Below, piece by piece: positions 33,519 through 42,555 of a stretch of DNA of 64,000 nt; within the stretch, counting starts at the first letter, position 1, and each line of letters starts with the position of its first letter. The DNA is taken from NCBI GenBank assembly GCA_016179185.1, contig JACORW010000018.1:1-64000 (forward strand), in the 5' to 3' direction. The notes below the pieces were generated by a model. That model was not told the origin of the DNA and searched no databases. It saw only the letters and a list, made by a program, of their open reading frames with translations. The position numbers and the translations under genes were made by a program. This DNA comes from Gammaproteobacteria bacterium. GTDB taxonomy: Bacteria; Pseudomonadota; Gammaproteobacteria; Eutrophobiales; Eutrophobiaceae.

Positions 33519-34283
33519 CTATACCCGGTAGGCGCTGTCCGGGCGGGCGTCCGTCGCGGTATTGGGCGGATAAGATCGCCACTTGTCGGCGTAGTACCTC
33601 TGTCGCATGTCACCGTCGGACCGGCGATTGAAGGTGAGATAAATGTTGCGTCGCGGACGATCGCTGGTATTCGCCGGCGATCCGTGCGGTACGTAACAGT
33701 CGAAGAAAACCACATCCCCGGGCTCACCCTCGAGCAGCAGATATTCATCCTCGGGCTGATACGGCGGGTCGGCCTCGGACAGCGGCTGCCACTCCGGCCC
33801 CATCAGGTGGTGCTGATAGTTACCGGATTTCATGATGCTCAACGCCGCATTTTCGCGGGTGTTTGGATCCACCATGATTGCCATGGTGATGAAAAATTTT
33901 CCATAGGCGTTCCAGCCCGCAGCCTGGTCCTGGTGCAGCTTGTCCGGGCGGCACCCCGGAAGTTTGTAATTGACCTTCTCCTTGAACAGCAGCGGCGGCT
34001 CATCCAGGAGCTCGGTGAGGCATTGCAGCGTCCTGGCGTTGAGCAGCAGCTTTTCAATCTCCGCATTGTGTTCTCCAAGGAGAAATTCCGCCCGCACCAG
34101 CAGGTTTGCCCCGGTTACCGGGCTGCGCTCGTAGTACTTTGTCTCGCGCCCCGGTGCCGGCGGCGCCTGCCGCAATCGTTCGAGCCAGTCGGCCAGGCGC
34201 CCAACCTCCGCCGGCCCGAAGAATCCCCTGAGCAAGACAAACCCCTTGTGCCTGAAAAAAGCAATTTGTTCCGTGGTGAGCAT
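33519..34283 (-). CDS. Phytanoyl-CoA dioxygenase (PhyH) family protein
   Basis: The ATG at 34283 gives 254 residues. The iron facial triad is visible as HQDQ (HxD, about residue 117) and a distal His in CYVPHGSPANTSDRPRRN. The Arg in the last segment would bind 2-oxoglutarate. MLTTEQIAFFRHKGFVLLRG is a typical family start. It probably hydroxylates a small molecule or lipid; the substrate cannot be told. The 97 bases downstream and 192 bases upstream have no other gene. Confidence 0.82.
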   Translation of the reverse strand: MLTTEQIAFFRHKGFVLLRGFFGPAEVGRLADWLERLRQAPPAPGRETKYYERSPVTGANLLVRAEFLLGEHNAEIEKLLLNARTLQCLTELLDEPPLLFKEKVNYKLPGCRPDKLHQDQAAGWNAYGKFFITMAIMVDPNTRENAALSIMKSGNYQHHLMGPEWQPLSEADPPYQPEDEYLLLEGEPGDVVFFDCYVPHGSPANTSDRPRRNIYLTFNRRSDGDMRQRYYADKWRSYPPNTATDARPDSAYRV

Positions 34284-34475
34284 GATGCAAGGCCTCCGGG
34301 CCGGATGCGCCGGGCCGGTGTGCGACGCCACCGGGACCGGGTTCGGTTTGTGGTGTGTTATCGCGCGCAACATAAATGCCCTGCCTGACGCCGGAATTGA
34401 TTTGGATCATGGTGCTGCACGTTACCGGAGCCCTCGCAACCCCGTCGAAATGGCGTGGTACCCGGATACCGGTAT

Positions 34476-36284
34476 TCAGTCCGCCGGCAGACTGGCAGGC
34501 GGGAAATACTCGCCGACCAGCGTCCGCTTCCACCAATCCCCGGTTTCAGCGCGTTGTTCCGGCGTCGTGAATTCGTAGCGGTAGAAGCGGGCGCGGACCC
34601 AGCGCGGCGGCGCGTCTAAAAAAGGATTCTCCGCCAGCAATGCGGTAACGGCGGGGCTATTCTGCAACAGCCGAAACAGGAAGTTGCGAAACCACGGCTC
34701 GCGATCAGGATTGCTGAGCGCCGCAAACCACATCTGCCAGTCCACGCGCGGTTGATGGGGAATGATCCAGCCGCCGATCCCGTTCAGCGGGCCGGGTTTG
34801 TGCGGGAACCGGTACACACGCCAGTCGCTGCCGTCGTTACTCCCCTCGATCTCGATTTCATGGCGCACGGTGGTCATCACGGCGAACGGGCCATAGTTGT
34901 TGATGCAACGGCAGGGGGCTGCGGCCCGCGTGATCGGTGACAGCGGACCGGACTGGCCGCGGGAGATCGTGCTCAACAACAGTTCAGAGCTGCTGAACAG
35001 CACAATGGCGGCGAACAGCCAGGTCAGCGCGCCCGCAATACGGCCCGGGGCCTCAACCCGTGCGGCCTGCAACCGCAAGGCGATGCGGCGCGGCAGCAGG
35101 CAGCGCAGCGCCGCGTCATCGAACAGGAACAGGCAGATGCACAGGGTCAGCAGGTTGAAGAAGTTGTAATTCCCGGTCAGCAGGATGGCGAATTGCAGCA
35201 GAATGAAGCACCAGGCGGCGAACATTCTCGGACGGCGCGGCGCGAAGATCAGAAACGGCAGCAGGAGTTCGATGATCAGGGTCGCGCCGGTCAGCCCCAT
35301 CAGCGCGGATTCCGGGAGCTGATGCGCATACCAGCCGGCAACGTTCGGCAGCGGCTGCGTCTCGAAGTGGTAGTTCAGCGCCGTCAGGCTGTCCCAGGTC
35401 CGATCGCCGCTGATGATCTTGACCATGCCGCCGAGGAACATGAACCGGAACACCAGCCAGCGATACAGCCAGACGATGATTGTCGATCCGCCGCGCAGGA
35501 ATATCGCCAGCGCGCCCGCCTCCAGCAACAACATGTCCCACTGAAAGGCCATGAACACCTGGCCCGCGATCACGAGAGACAGGTAGAGCAGGAACAGCGC
35601 GACCAGCGCCGGCGTCGCAAATACGTTGCAGACCACGAGCAGGGCCAGCAGCACTCCCGCAACGCAGGTGCCCACCAGGGTCATGTCGCCGGCGTCGAAC
35701 CAGAACACCATCGGCGCAAGGCTCCAGGCCCGCGTTCCGAAGTGCTCGCGCAGCGCGGTCAGGAAATTCGTGACCGGAAGGATCCCATCGCTGCCGATGA
35801 GCCCGGTGATCTGCGTGCCGAAGGAGACAAAAGCGCCGAGGTAGATGAGCCCGAGCAGGCGCAGAAACATCCAGCTCGTGGCAGTCCACACCGGCGGCTG
35901 GAAATTGCGGCCCCAGAAAAAATGGGTCAGGAAAGCCAGCAAACCGCGATGGTCCGCAAAGAAAGAGTAGCCCGCCTCGCTCAGGGGACGGAAACCCGGC
36001 AGCCACCGGTAAAGGATCGCGAGCAAACCCTGCGGAAACCGGCCGCGATAGATTTGAAACGTCGCGTCCGCGCCGGTGGCGATCCGGCTGTCGGGGAAAA
36101 ACAGGTGCACGGCCCGGGCGAATTTTCCAGGCGCGATGTCCGGGTACTGGCCGGCGGCCTGCTGGTAAGGACAATAGTCAATGGCCGCGCCGGTCAGCGC
36201 CCGCCAGTAATTCACCCATTCAACGCAAATGCCGCAATCGCCGTCGTAGACGAACAGGGGGCGGGCAGGGACGGGGTCAGCCAT
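34476..36284 (-). CDS. DCC thiol-disulfide domain fused to lipase-maturation-factor-like membrane protein
   Basis: The 602-residue protein begins with a DCC (DUF393) domain: FVYDGDCGICVEWVNYW near residue 12, with the DGDCxxC motif. From about residue 130 on it has roughly ten membrane helices, a conserved FMAFQWDMLLLEAGALAIFL, and a soluble C-terminal part with NYGPFAVMTTVRHEIEIEG and GRAGARFYRYEF-like features (here VRARFYRYEFTT). These match the lipase maturation factor family. It probably assists folding or redox of exported proteins. It is transcribed divergently from the glycosyltransferase operon. Confidence 0.78.
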   Translation of the reverse strand: MADPVPARPLFVYDGDCGICVEWVNYWRALTGAAIDYCPYQQAAGQYPDIAPGKFARAVHLFFPDSRIATGADATFQIYRGRFPQGLLAILYRWLPGFRPLSEAGYSFFADHRGLLAFLTHFFWGRNFQPPVWTATSWMFLRLLGLIYLGAFVSFGTQITGLIGSDGILPVTNFLTALREHFGTRAWSLAPMVFWFDAGDMTLVGTCVAGVLLALLVVCNVFATPALVALFLLYLSLVIAGQVFMAFQWDMLLLEAGALAIFLRGGSTIIVWLYRWLVFRFMFLGGMVKIISGDRTWDSLTALNYHFETQPLPNVAGWYAHQLPESALMGLTGATLIIELLLPFLIFAPRRPRMFAAWCFILLQFAILLTGNYNFFNLLTLCICLFLFDDAALRCLLPRRIALRLQAARVEAPGRIAGALTWLFAAIVLFSSSELLLSTISRGQSGPLSPITRAAAPCRCINNYGPFAVMTTVRHEIEIEGSNDGSDWRVYRFPHKPGPLNGIGGWIIPHQPRVDWQMWFAALSNPDREPWFRNFLFRLLQNSPAVTALLAENPFLDAPPRWVRARFYRYEFTTPEQRAETGDWWKRTLVGEYFPPASLPAD

Positions 36285-36329
36285 TCACGATCATCATAAC
36301 TGAGTATGAGATGGGTCCATTCCTTGTGG

Positions 36330-36355
36330 GAGCCTCTTAAGTTTTTCAGAGGCTC
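36330..36355. other. Hairpin in divergent promoter region
   Basis: GAGCCTCT / AGAGGCTC, an 8-bp perfect stem with a 10-base loop containing TTTTT, between two divergent genes. It could be an operator or a REP relic. No other pattern is seen in 36285-36396. Confidence 0.45.
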
Positions 36356-36396
36356 ACTAAGCCAAACGCCAATGTGGTTGCGTATAGTGTCGGCAA

Positions 36397-37998
36397 ATGA
36401 ACGGCAGCGAAGGCACCGATCGAATCCGGCAAATCCACCGGAAGAGCTGGCGATTGATTGATTCCCGCCGCTTCGCCGAGGCCCTGCCTCTGGTGCGCGC
36501 GGGGCTTAAGGATTCTGCCGATGACCCGGTTCTCCTGGCCATGCTGGGCATGTGCCTGTGGGAAACCGGAAAGGTCGAGTCCGCCGGGAAGCGCCTGCGC
36601 CGGGCATGTCGCCTTGCAACTGACGATGCGCGCCTGCAATCCGTCATTGGTATTTTTTTCTACCGCAAGCGGCGGTTTGCCGCGGCGGCACGATGCTTCC
36701 GCCGCGCCTGCGAACTGGTGCCGGGAAATCACGAACATTGGTACCGGCGGGGATCGGCCCTTGCGTTCCTCGGCGAATGGAAGGCGTCGGCGCAGGCCCT
36801 GCAGACGGCGCTGTCTTTGAACCCCAATCACGCGGACGCCCACTTTGAACTGGGAAAATGTCGGCTTGCCGCCGACGATCTGCCGGGGGCGATCATGTTG
36901 CTGGATCGCGCCGCCGGACTGGAGCCGGGCAATTTGCGGGTTCGGATCACCGCGGCCGCCGTCAGGGAAGAACTCGACGCACGGGAATCGGGGCGGCCCG
37001 GGGGTCGCCGAATCGTCCTGCATACCAACAATGATCTGCATCTGTCCATTCTCGGGCCGGTCCTTGCAGCGCTTGCGCCCCGGCATTACGTGCGCATCAC
37101 CGGTGACCCGAATCTGACGGCAATGTTCAACCCGGAGCTTGTCATCGTCGCCGATGCGCAGGCCGGGCGCCTGCGTCCCCTGACGCCCGGCGCCCGGTAC
37201 ATCTATGTCCGGCATGGGTTGATTACCAAGAATCACGCGTTCAAGGCTGCCGGCCTTTGCGATTACCTCGCCGGGGTCTCGAGCCCTGCGATCCGCGACC
37301 TTGCGATCAAGCACGGAGGATTCTCACCGGAACGGGTCTGGGTAACCGGCCATGTGCAGATGGATCCGTTGTTCCGCGGGATCCCTCTGCCCCGGCCGGT
37401 TGAATTGCCGCAGGGGCGGCGGACCGTGCTGTTTGCCCCGACCTATAATCCCAGACTTTCCGCTGCGCCGATGCTGGGAAAGCGCGCCGCGGAACTCCTG
37501 CGGGGCGGAAGGCGTGACCTCAACATTGTCATCAAGCCCCATCCGATAACCTGGAAAGTTGCCCCGGACTGGTTGCGGATCTGGCGCCGGCAGGCGCGCG
37601 ACAGCGATGACGTTTATCTTGTCGAGGACCCCTCGGCCGACGCCATGTCCCTGCTCCAGGCCGCCGACGTGCTCGTCTCCGACGCGTGCAGCATGGCCTT
37701 TGCCTACCTGGTCATGGACCGGCCCATTATCCTGTTGACCAATCCCGACCACCGGGAGGATCCGAACTATGACCCGGTCGGGATTGAGTGGCTGTGGCGG
37801 GACCTGGGCGAGGAGTTGTTCGACGCGGAAGAGCTTCCCGCCGCGGTGGCCCGGGCACTGGACCACCCGGAGCGGCATGCGGACCGGCGGGCCAGATACC
37901 GCGAACTGTTGTACGGTGATCTGACCGACGGACGGGCGGCGGAGCGCATTGCCGCGCACATAGATGCGCTGAGTTTTGACGAGAGGCGGGGGACGTGA
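36397..37998 (+). CDS. TPR protein fused to CDP-glycerol-glycerophosphotransferase-like GT-B domain
   Basis: The 533-residue protein has tetratricopeptide-like helices over about residues 1-190 (for example ALPLVRAGLKDSADDPVLLAMLGMCLWETG). From about residue 200 it is a glycosyltransferase-type domain with RYIYVRHGLITKNHAFK, TVLFAPTYNPRLS, NIVIKPHPITWKV and SDACSMAFAYLVMDRPII, resembling the teichoic-acid CDP-glycerol transferases. It likely transfers a polyol- or sugar-phosphate to a surface polymer. It is first of four genes, each overlapping the next by 4 bases. Confidence 0.8.
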   Translation: MNGSEGTDRIRQIHRKSWRLIDSRRFAEALPLVRAGLKDSADDPVLLAMLGMCLWETGKVESAGKRLRRACRLATDDARLQSVIGIFFYRKRRFAAAARCFRRACELVPGNHEHWYRRGSALAFLGEWKASAQALQTALSLNPNHADAHFELGKCRLAADDLPGAIMLLDRAAGLEPGNLRVRITAAAVREELDARESGRPGGRRIVLHTNNDLHLSILGPVLAALAPRHYVRITGDPNLTAMFNPELVIVADAQAGRLRPLTPGARYIYVRHGLITKNHAFKAAGLCDYLAGVSSPAIRDLAIKHGGFSPERVWVTGHVQMDPLFRGIPLPRPVELPQGRRTVLFAPTYNPRLSAAPMLGKRAAELLRGGRRDLNIVIKPHPITWKVAPDWLRIWRRQARDSDDVYLVEDPSADAMSLLQAADVLVSDACSMAFAYLVMDRPIILLTNPDHREDPNYDPVGIEWLWRDLGEELFDAEELPAAVARALDHPERHADRRARYRELLYGDLTDGRAAERIAAHIDALSFDERRGT

Positions 37999-39440
37999 TT
38001 GAGATCCGCGGGAGTTGTTCCATCGCCGCGGCCGATGGCGGCGAGGATTGGAATGGAGACCGGCTGCGGTCGGAAATTTCCCGTCGCGCGGCCGTGCTGC
38101 GCGAAAACAGCATCGAGCGGGGGGATCGCATACTGCTGCACCGGGGCAGCGAGCCTGCGTTCTTTGCCGATCTGCTGGCGGCGTGGCGGTTGGGCGCCTG
38201 TGTGGCCTGCACCAATCCGGGACTGAGCCGGGAGGAACTGGCGAACGTCGTCGAGTTCATCTCGGCTTCCGTGATCGTCGCGCGCAAGGGAACGGTGGAC
38301 GGAATCCACGGTGCGCGGGAAGTGTACCCGGATGAACATTCTCCTGCCGGCGGGTTGCCGGTTGACCCCGGCGGCGCGAGTCTGGACGACCCGGCGCTGA
38401 TCCTGTTCACTTCCGGGACGACGGGCACGCCCAAAGGCGTCGTGCACAGTTTCCGCTCCCTGCTGGCGCGCGTTGCGCTCAATCGGGCATATATCGGCGA
38501 CGACGCGCTGGCGGAGACCCTGTGTGTATTGCCAACCCATTTCGGTCATGGCCTGATCGGTAACTGCCTGACTCCGCTTCTATCCGGTCAGCGCCTGGTC
38601 CTCGCCCCTGGCACCGACATCGGGCGCGCCGCAGCCCTCGGCGGGCTGATTGACCGGTACGGTATTACGTTCATGAGTTCCGTGCCGGCGTTCTGGCGCG
38701 TGGTTCTGAAGGTTGCCGCGCCGCCGAAGGCGGGAACGCTGCGCCGCGTGCATGTGGGTTCAGCCCCCCTTTCCGCGGAGTTGTGGAAGCGGATCATTGA
38801 ATGGGCGGGAACGAAGGACGTGGTCAACATGTATGGCATCACGGAGACCGCCAACTGGCTCGCCGGATCCTCGGCCCTGGAGTTCACGCCGGAGGACGGC
38901 CTGGTCGGACGCATGTGGGGCGGCGCCATCGGCGTGCTGGGTGACAACGGACAGGTCCGGTCCGAAGGCGAGGGCGAACTGCTGGTGCAGAGCCCTTCCC
39001 TGATGCAGGGCTATTACATGCTGCCCGATCTGACCGAAACCGTGTTGCGTAACGGCTGGTTCCATACCGGGGACGTTGGCCGCGTTGATGCGTCCGGCGT
39101 GGCGCGGTTGACGGGCCGGCGCAAGCATGAGATCAACCGGGCGGGGATCAAGATCCACCCCGAGGACATTGACCTGCTCCTGGAACGGCATCCGGGCGTG
39201 CTGGAATCCTGCGCGTTCGGCATTCCCGACGAGATCAGCGGCGAGATTGTCGGCGTGGCAGTGCGGCTGGATGCCGCTTGCAGCGATACGGTGGAGAGCC
39301 TGCGCGGCTGGTGCAGGGAGCGCGTCCGGCGCGAGGCGGTGCCGGAACGCTGGTTTCTGGTGAACGAAATCCCCCGGACGGATCGGGGAAAGATCAACCG
39401 AGAAGCGGTCATGCGCCGCTGCCTGGAGGGGGCCGCGTGA
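37995..39440 (+). CDS. Acyl-AMP ligase (AMP-binding enzyme)
   Basis: The GTG at 37995 overlaps the previous stop as GTGA; 481 residues. The ATP loop LFTSGTTGTPKGVVHS, the NMYGITETANW segment and WFHTGDVGRVDASGVARLTGR are canonical. The C-terminal catalytic Lys is in RTDRGKINREAV. Such ligases activate carboxylic acids and, next to a free-standing acyl carrier protein (40006-40242), probably load it rather than CoA. The substrate acid is unknown. Confidence 0.88.
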   Translation: MIEIRGSCSIAAADGGEDWNGDRLRSEISRRAAVLRENSIERGDRILLHRGSEPAFFADLLAAWRLGACVACTNPGLSREELANVVEFISASVIVARKGTVDGIHGAREVYPDEHSPAGGLPVDPGGASLDDPALILFTSGTTGTPKGVVHSFRSLLARVALNRAYIGDDALAETLCVLPTHFGHGLIGNCLTPLLSGQRLVLAPGTDIGRAAALGGLIDRYGITFMSSVPAFWRVVLKVAAPPKAGTLRRVHVGSAPLSAELWKRIIEWAGTKDVVNMYGITETANWLAGSSALEFTPEDGLVGRMWGGAIGVLGDNGQVRSEGEGELLVQSPSLMQGYYMLPDLTETVLRNGWFHTGDVGRVDASGVARLTGRRKHEINRAGIKIHPEDIDLLLERHPGVLESCAFGIPDEISGEIVGVAVRLDAACSDTVESLRGWCRERVRREAVPERWFLVNEIPRTDRGKINREAVMRRCLEGAA

Positions 39441-40009
39441 ACTGGCGGCCGGGACAACCCGTGTGCCTCGGGACGGAACGCTTCGAACTGCGCAGCCTGG
39501 GCGAAGGCGACGCCACGGAACGCTACCTGGGCTGGTTGCGTGACGCGGAGGTGATGCGTTATGTAAACGCGCGGCGCGATGAAACCACCCTTGAGGAATT
39601 ACGGTCCTTTATCCGGCGGCACGACAACCGCGACAATTTTCTGTTGGGGATCTTCACGAAATCCGGCGGCCTGCATATCGGCAACCTGTCCGCCGAATGC
39701 CATCCGATCCATCGCACCGCGAAGCTGGGAGTACTGATCGGTGATCGCGCCTTCTGGGGGAAACGCGCGGTGCTGGAAGTGCGCACTATCTTCCTGGATT
39801 TCCTGTTCGGGCCGGCGGCGATGGTGAAGGTGTGGGGGCCCTGCTACGCGCACAACGTGCCTGCGCTGTTCAATTACCGGATGCTCGGATTCACCGTGGA
39901 GGGCGTGCAGCGATCCCACGTCGTATGCGACGGGGAACGCATGGACGTCGTGAATTTCGCCATGTTCCGCGAGGACTGGCAGGCGCTCAGGGCGGCAAGC
40001 GGAAAATGA
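39437..40009 (+). CDS. GNAT-family N-acetyl/acyltransferase
   Basis: The GTG at 39437 overlaps the ligase stop (GTGA); 190 residues. It has the RimJ/RimL-like layout: ELRSLGEGDATERYLGWLRD near the start, HIGNLSAECHPIHRTAKLGVLIGD, WGKRAVLEVRTIFLDFLF and a YAHNVPALFNYRMLGFTVEG end. It may move an acyl group from the downstream carrier protein onto an amino-sugar or similar. Relatives act in pseudaminic-acid and perosamine pathways. Confidence 0.83.
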   Translation: MNWRPGQPVCLGTERFELRSLGEGDATERYLGWLRDAEVMRYVNARRDETTLEELRSFIRRHDNRDNFLLGIFTKSGGLHIGNLSAECHPIHRTAKLGVLIGDRAFWGKRAVLEVRTIFLDFLFGPAAMVKVWGPCYAHNVPALFNYRMLGFTVEGVQRSHVVCDGERMDVVNFAMFREDWQALRAASGK

Positions 40010-40242
40010 GCGGGGCAGCCGGACCGGCCCGCGCGCTGCTTGGAAAGGCATTGGGCCTTTCGCCCGCCGCCATCGCGGATGACGCCACTGTTCACGATCT
40101 GGAACAGTGGGACAGCCTCGGGCACATGCGGCTGGTCGCGGCCATCGAAGCGGAAACCGGAACGATTCTTTCGGCGGAACAGATCCTCGCGCTGTCCTCG
40201 CTGCCGGACGTGGTGCGAATTCTTACAAGGAGCGGCAAATAG
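40006..40242 (+). CDS. Acyl carrier protein
   Basis: The ATG at 40006 overlaps the GNAT stop (ATGA); 78 residues. The phosphopantetheine site is Ser37 in EQWDSLGHMRLV, followed by an acidic helix IEAETGTILSAEQI. It would carry the acid activated by the ligase at 37995-39440. Dedicated carriers of this kind are separate from the fatty-acid AcpP. Confidence 0.85.
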   Translation: MSGAAGPARALLGKALGLSPAAIADDATVHDLEQWDSLGHMRLVAAIEAETGTILSAEQILALSSLPDVVRILTRSGK

Positions 40243-40335
40243 AACACTTCGAGTGATGAGTCCCGGGAGAGGAGAGTTTGGAATTTCGCAAGTTGTTTCC
40301 GGGAGTTTACGCCGGCAGCGCTCCGGGGAGATCCG

Positions 40336-42141
40336 CTACCGCAGATGTTCCTCGGTATGCAGCGACAGCTCGATCAGTCGCTCCAGTATCTGCGGGGCGG
40401 GCAGTCCGGGGAAATTCCTCAGCACCATTTCTTTCGCGAACAGCCGGGCAATATAGCGCAGCTTCAGCATCCGGTTGCGCGAGGCGAAAATGAAGTCGCG
40501 ATGCCCGTTGTTGACGGCGATAAGATTTTTCTCCGCGTCATAACGTGAACGCCAGGTCTGGCCCGGCACGTGTTCAAAGGTGTAACCGGGCAGCCCCTGG
40601 CGCGTTGCCGCGCGTTCGCCGGTCTCCGGGATCAGCGAGTCAGTGACGGTGATCAGGGCCTCGGCGTCACAGACAACATCGCCTTGCGTGGCGCTGACGC
40701 CGATGCGCACCAGCCCCGGCTCCTCGGGCGCATGGTAATGCGCGAATTCTCCGGCGCTTTCGTCAATCCTCCCGCCGCCCTCGACAATTCGCCAGGAGTA
40801 GACGACGTTTTCGGTTACCGCGTGCCGCGAACGATCCCGGGCGACGGCGCGAAAGTCGCGCGTGGTGTTCACGGCCAGTGTGCAGGCCCCGGGGGCGATG
40901 CGGACGCTGAATAACGGTCCGGCGAACTCGAAGAACTGCCTTTGGGGCGAATCGTTCTCCGTTTCCCGTTCCGCGCCCGTGACCGGGTCGGCGACTTCAT
41001 CGGCCGTGCCTGTTTCCGGGCGGCCGCGTGCCGAAGGTCGCTGCGAGTGCAAGTCGAACCAGTCGTATTCTTCCGGGGGCAGCGCCAGCATGGCCTCGCG
41101 AAAGGCCCGCTGAATGGAACGCAAAGTCCCGGTGCTGATGCGCTCCTCCTCGGCGCGTTTTTGTTCTTCGATGATCCGGATGAGTTCTGATTCCAGTGGT
41201 TTCAGGATTTCGACAAAGGATTCCAGCGCAGCGTCCTGGATGACGCCGGTGCGCGTGGCCGGGGTCAACTGGAGAAACGACACATCCACGATGCCCTGCA
41301 GAAAACCCTCCGTCCACGGCGGGCGCTGAAAGGAATCAAGTTCGGTGAGCGATTTCAGGATGCGCGTGCCGGAACGGTACAGCCCGACGGCGTTCTCCGC
41401 GCCGGCGTCCCCGATATACAACTCCACGTATACATCGCCATGTGGGGATACGGCCACGGGCAGGTTGTGCAGCAACTGGCCGGTGAACTGGCGTGGTTCG
41501 ACCAGGTATTCCTTGCGCGCGGCACGGTCGATCACCTTCACGGTAACACCGGACTGGCGGATCCGCTCGCGCAACTCGGAGGCGAGGTACCACTGAATTT
41601 TTTCGCCGCTAAGCCTGCGCACGCCGGGCAGCAGCGGGCGGATCTTGAGGCGCGTCCCGATCTCGGGCACCAGCGTATGACGGCGGGTGACCCGGTATTC
41701 CGGCCGGCCCTTGCGCATGTGCATTTCGTAGGTGCTGCCATCGGCGCCGGCGCAGCGCATCGCGAGTTCCTCGCCCACGGTCCAGAAACTCAACAGTCCG
41801 ATCCCGAACTCGCCCTGAATGCCGCGCGCACCGTCCAGCTTCAGGCGGCGTTTTACGGAATCGCAGACGTGGGTTGCGACGTAACGAAAATCCGGGTTGC
41901 CATCGCCGTCTCTGGGCACGCCCGCGCCGTCGTCGGTTACCATCAGATAGGATTCACCGCTTTCCCGCCCGCGGGTGATGGTGATATTCCGGGCGCGGGC
42001 GTCAATGCTGTTCTCCACGAATTCCGCGATCGCCTTGAGGGGATTTTCCTGGGATAGGGCGATGATGGTGATCGCGTTCCAGTCATCGCCGATCTTGAGT
42101 CGGCCGGACGCGGCTTTGTCTTCGGTTCGGTTCCTGGCCAT
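40336..42141 (-). CDS. MORC/Hsp90-like GHKL ATPase with Ig-like insert
   Basis: The ATG at 42141 gives 601 residues. The GHKL ATP site is clear: AIAEFVENSIDARA (N box), VTDDGAGVPRD (G1 box) and GIQGEFGIGLLSFWTVG. The middle part continues the Hsp90/MutL-type transducer (FLQGIVDVSFLQLTPATRTG). Residues about 440-500 (YSWRIVEGGGRIDES ... ITVTD) look like a bacterial Ig-like domain, followed by a helical C-terminus. Stand-alone genes of this type occur in accessory regions, sometimes with defence genes, but no partner nuclease or helicase is visible here. Function unknown. Confidence 0.8.
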   Translation of the reverse strand: MARNRTEDKAASGRLKIGDDWNAITIIALSQENPLKAIAEFVENSIDARARNITITRGRESGESYLMVTDDGAGVPRDGDGNPDFRYVATHVCDSVKRRLKLDGARGIQGEFGIGLLSFWTVGEELAMRCAGADGSTYEMHMRKGRPEYRVTRRHTLVPEIGTRLKIRPLLPGVRRLSGEKIQWYLASELRERIRQSGVTVKVIDRAARKEYLVEPRQFTGQLLHNLPVAVSPHGDVYVELYIGDAGAENAVGLYRSGTRILKSLTELDSFQRPPWTEGFLQGIVDVSFLQLTPATRTGVIQDAALESFVEILKPLESELIRIIEEQKRAEEERISTGTLRSIQRAFREAMLALPPEEYDWFDLHSQRPSARGRPETGTADEVADPVTGAERETENDSPQRQFFEFAGPLFSVRIAPGACTLAVNTTRDFRAVARDRSRHAVTENVVYSWRIVEGGGRIDESAGEFAHYHAPEEPGLVRIGVSATQGDVVCDAEALITVTDSLIPETGERAATRQGLPGYTFEHVPGQTWRSRYDAEKNLIAVNNGHRDFIFASRNRMLKLRYIARLFAKEMVLRNFPGLPAPQILERLIELSLHTEEHLR

Positions 42142-42285
42142 ATAACGGGACGGTGTGCCGGATATTCGGGATGGTAGCGGAGATTTGCCCGAGGCGAGAG
42201 ATAAAAGCCCGAGCATGGGCTTTTGCGTCTACCCGCCAATCAATGCCTGGATGTCCCCCGGTGAATGAATGGGGTTGAATTGCAT

Positions 42286-42303
42286 ACACATTGTTCATTG
42301 TGT
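42286..42303. promoter_or_regulatory. Inverted repeat before vapBC-like pair
   Basis: ACACA (42286-42290) / TGTGT (42299-42303) with an 8-base spacer, within a wider CATACACA...TGTGTAATATGTATG dyad. It ends just before the antitoxin start and is a likely autorepression site. Confidence 0.6.
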
Positions 42304-42306
42304 AAT

Positions 42307-42555
42307 ATGTATGACACAATGCATCGCGCCCAGATACTGCTTGATGATTGGCAATATGCCGCGCTCAAGGCGCGCGCGCAGCGCGAAGGACGCAGCATGT
42401 CTGAAATGCTGCGCGAACTCCTGGCGACGCAGCTTGGGCGGCCGGACGCGGCCGGCAGCGGACTTTCGGCCATCGAAGGAATAGGTGAAGATCGCGCAGC
42501 CTGTGGACGGGATCACGACCGTTTTCTCTATGGCAAGGTGTCCCGGCGCCGATGA
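42307..42555 (+). CDS. VapB-like ribbon-helix-helix antitoxin
   Basis: An 82-residue protein from ATG 42307 (ATG 42319 is also possible). MHRAQILLDDWQYAALKARA and EGRSMSEMLRELLATQL form a classical ribbon-helix-helix. The C-terminal tail would bind and block the toxin. The stop overlaps the toxin ATG (ATGA). Confidence 0.83.
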   Translation: MYDTMHRAQILLDDWQYAALKARAQREGRSMSEMLRELLATQLGRPDAAGSGLSAIEGIGEDRAACGRDHDRFLYGKVSRRR

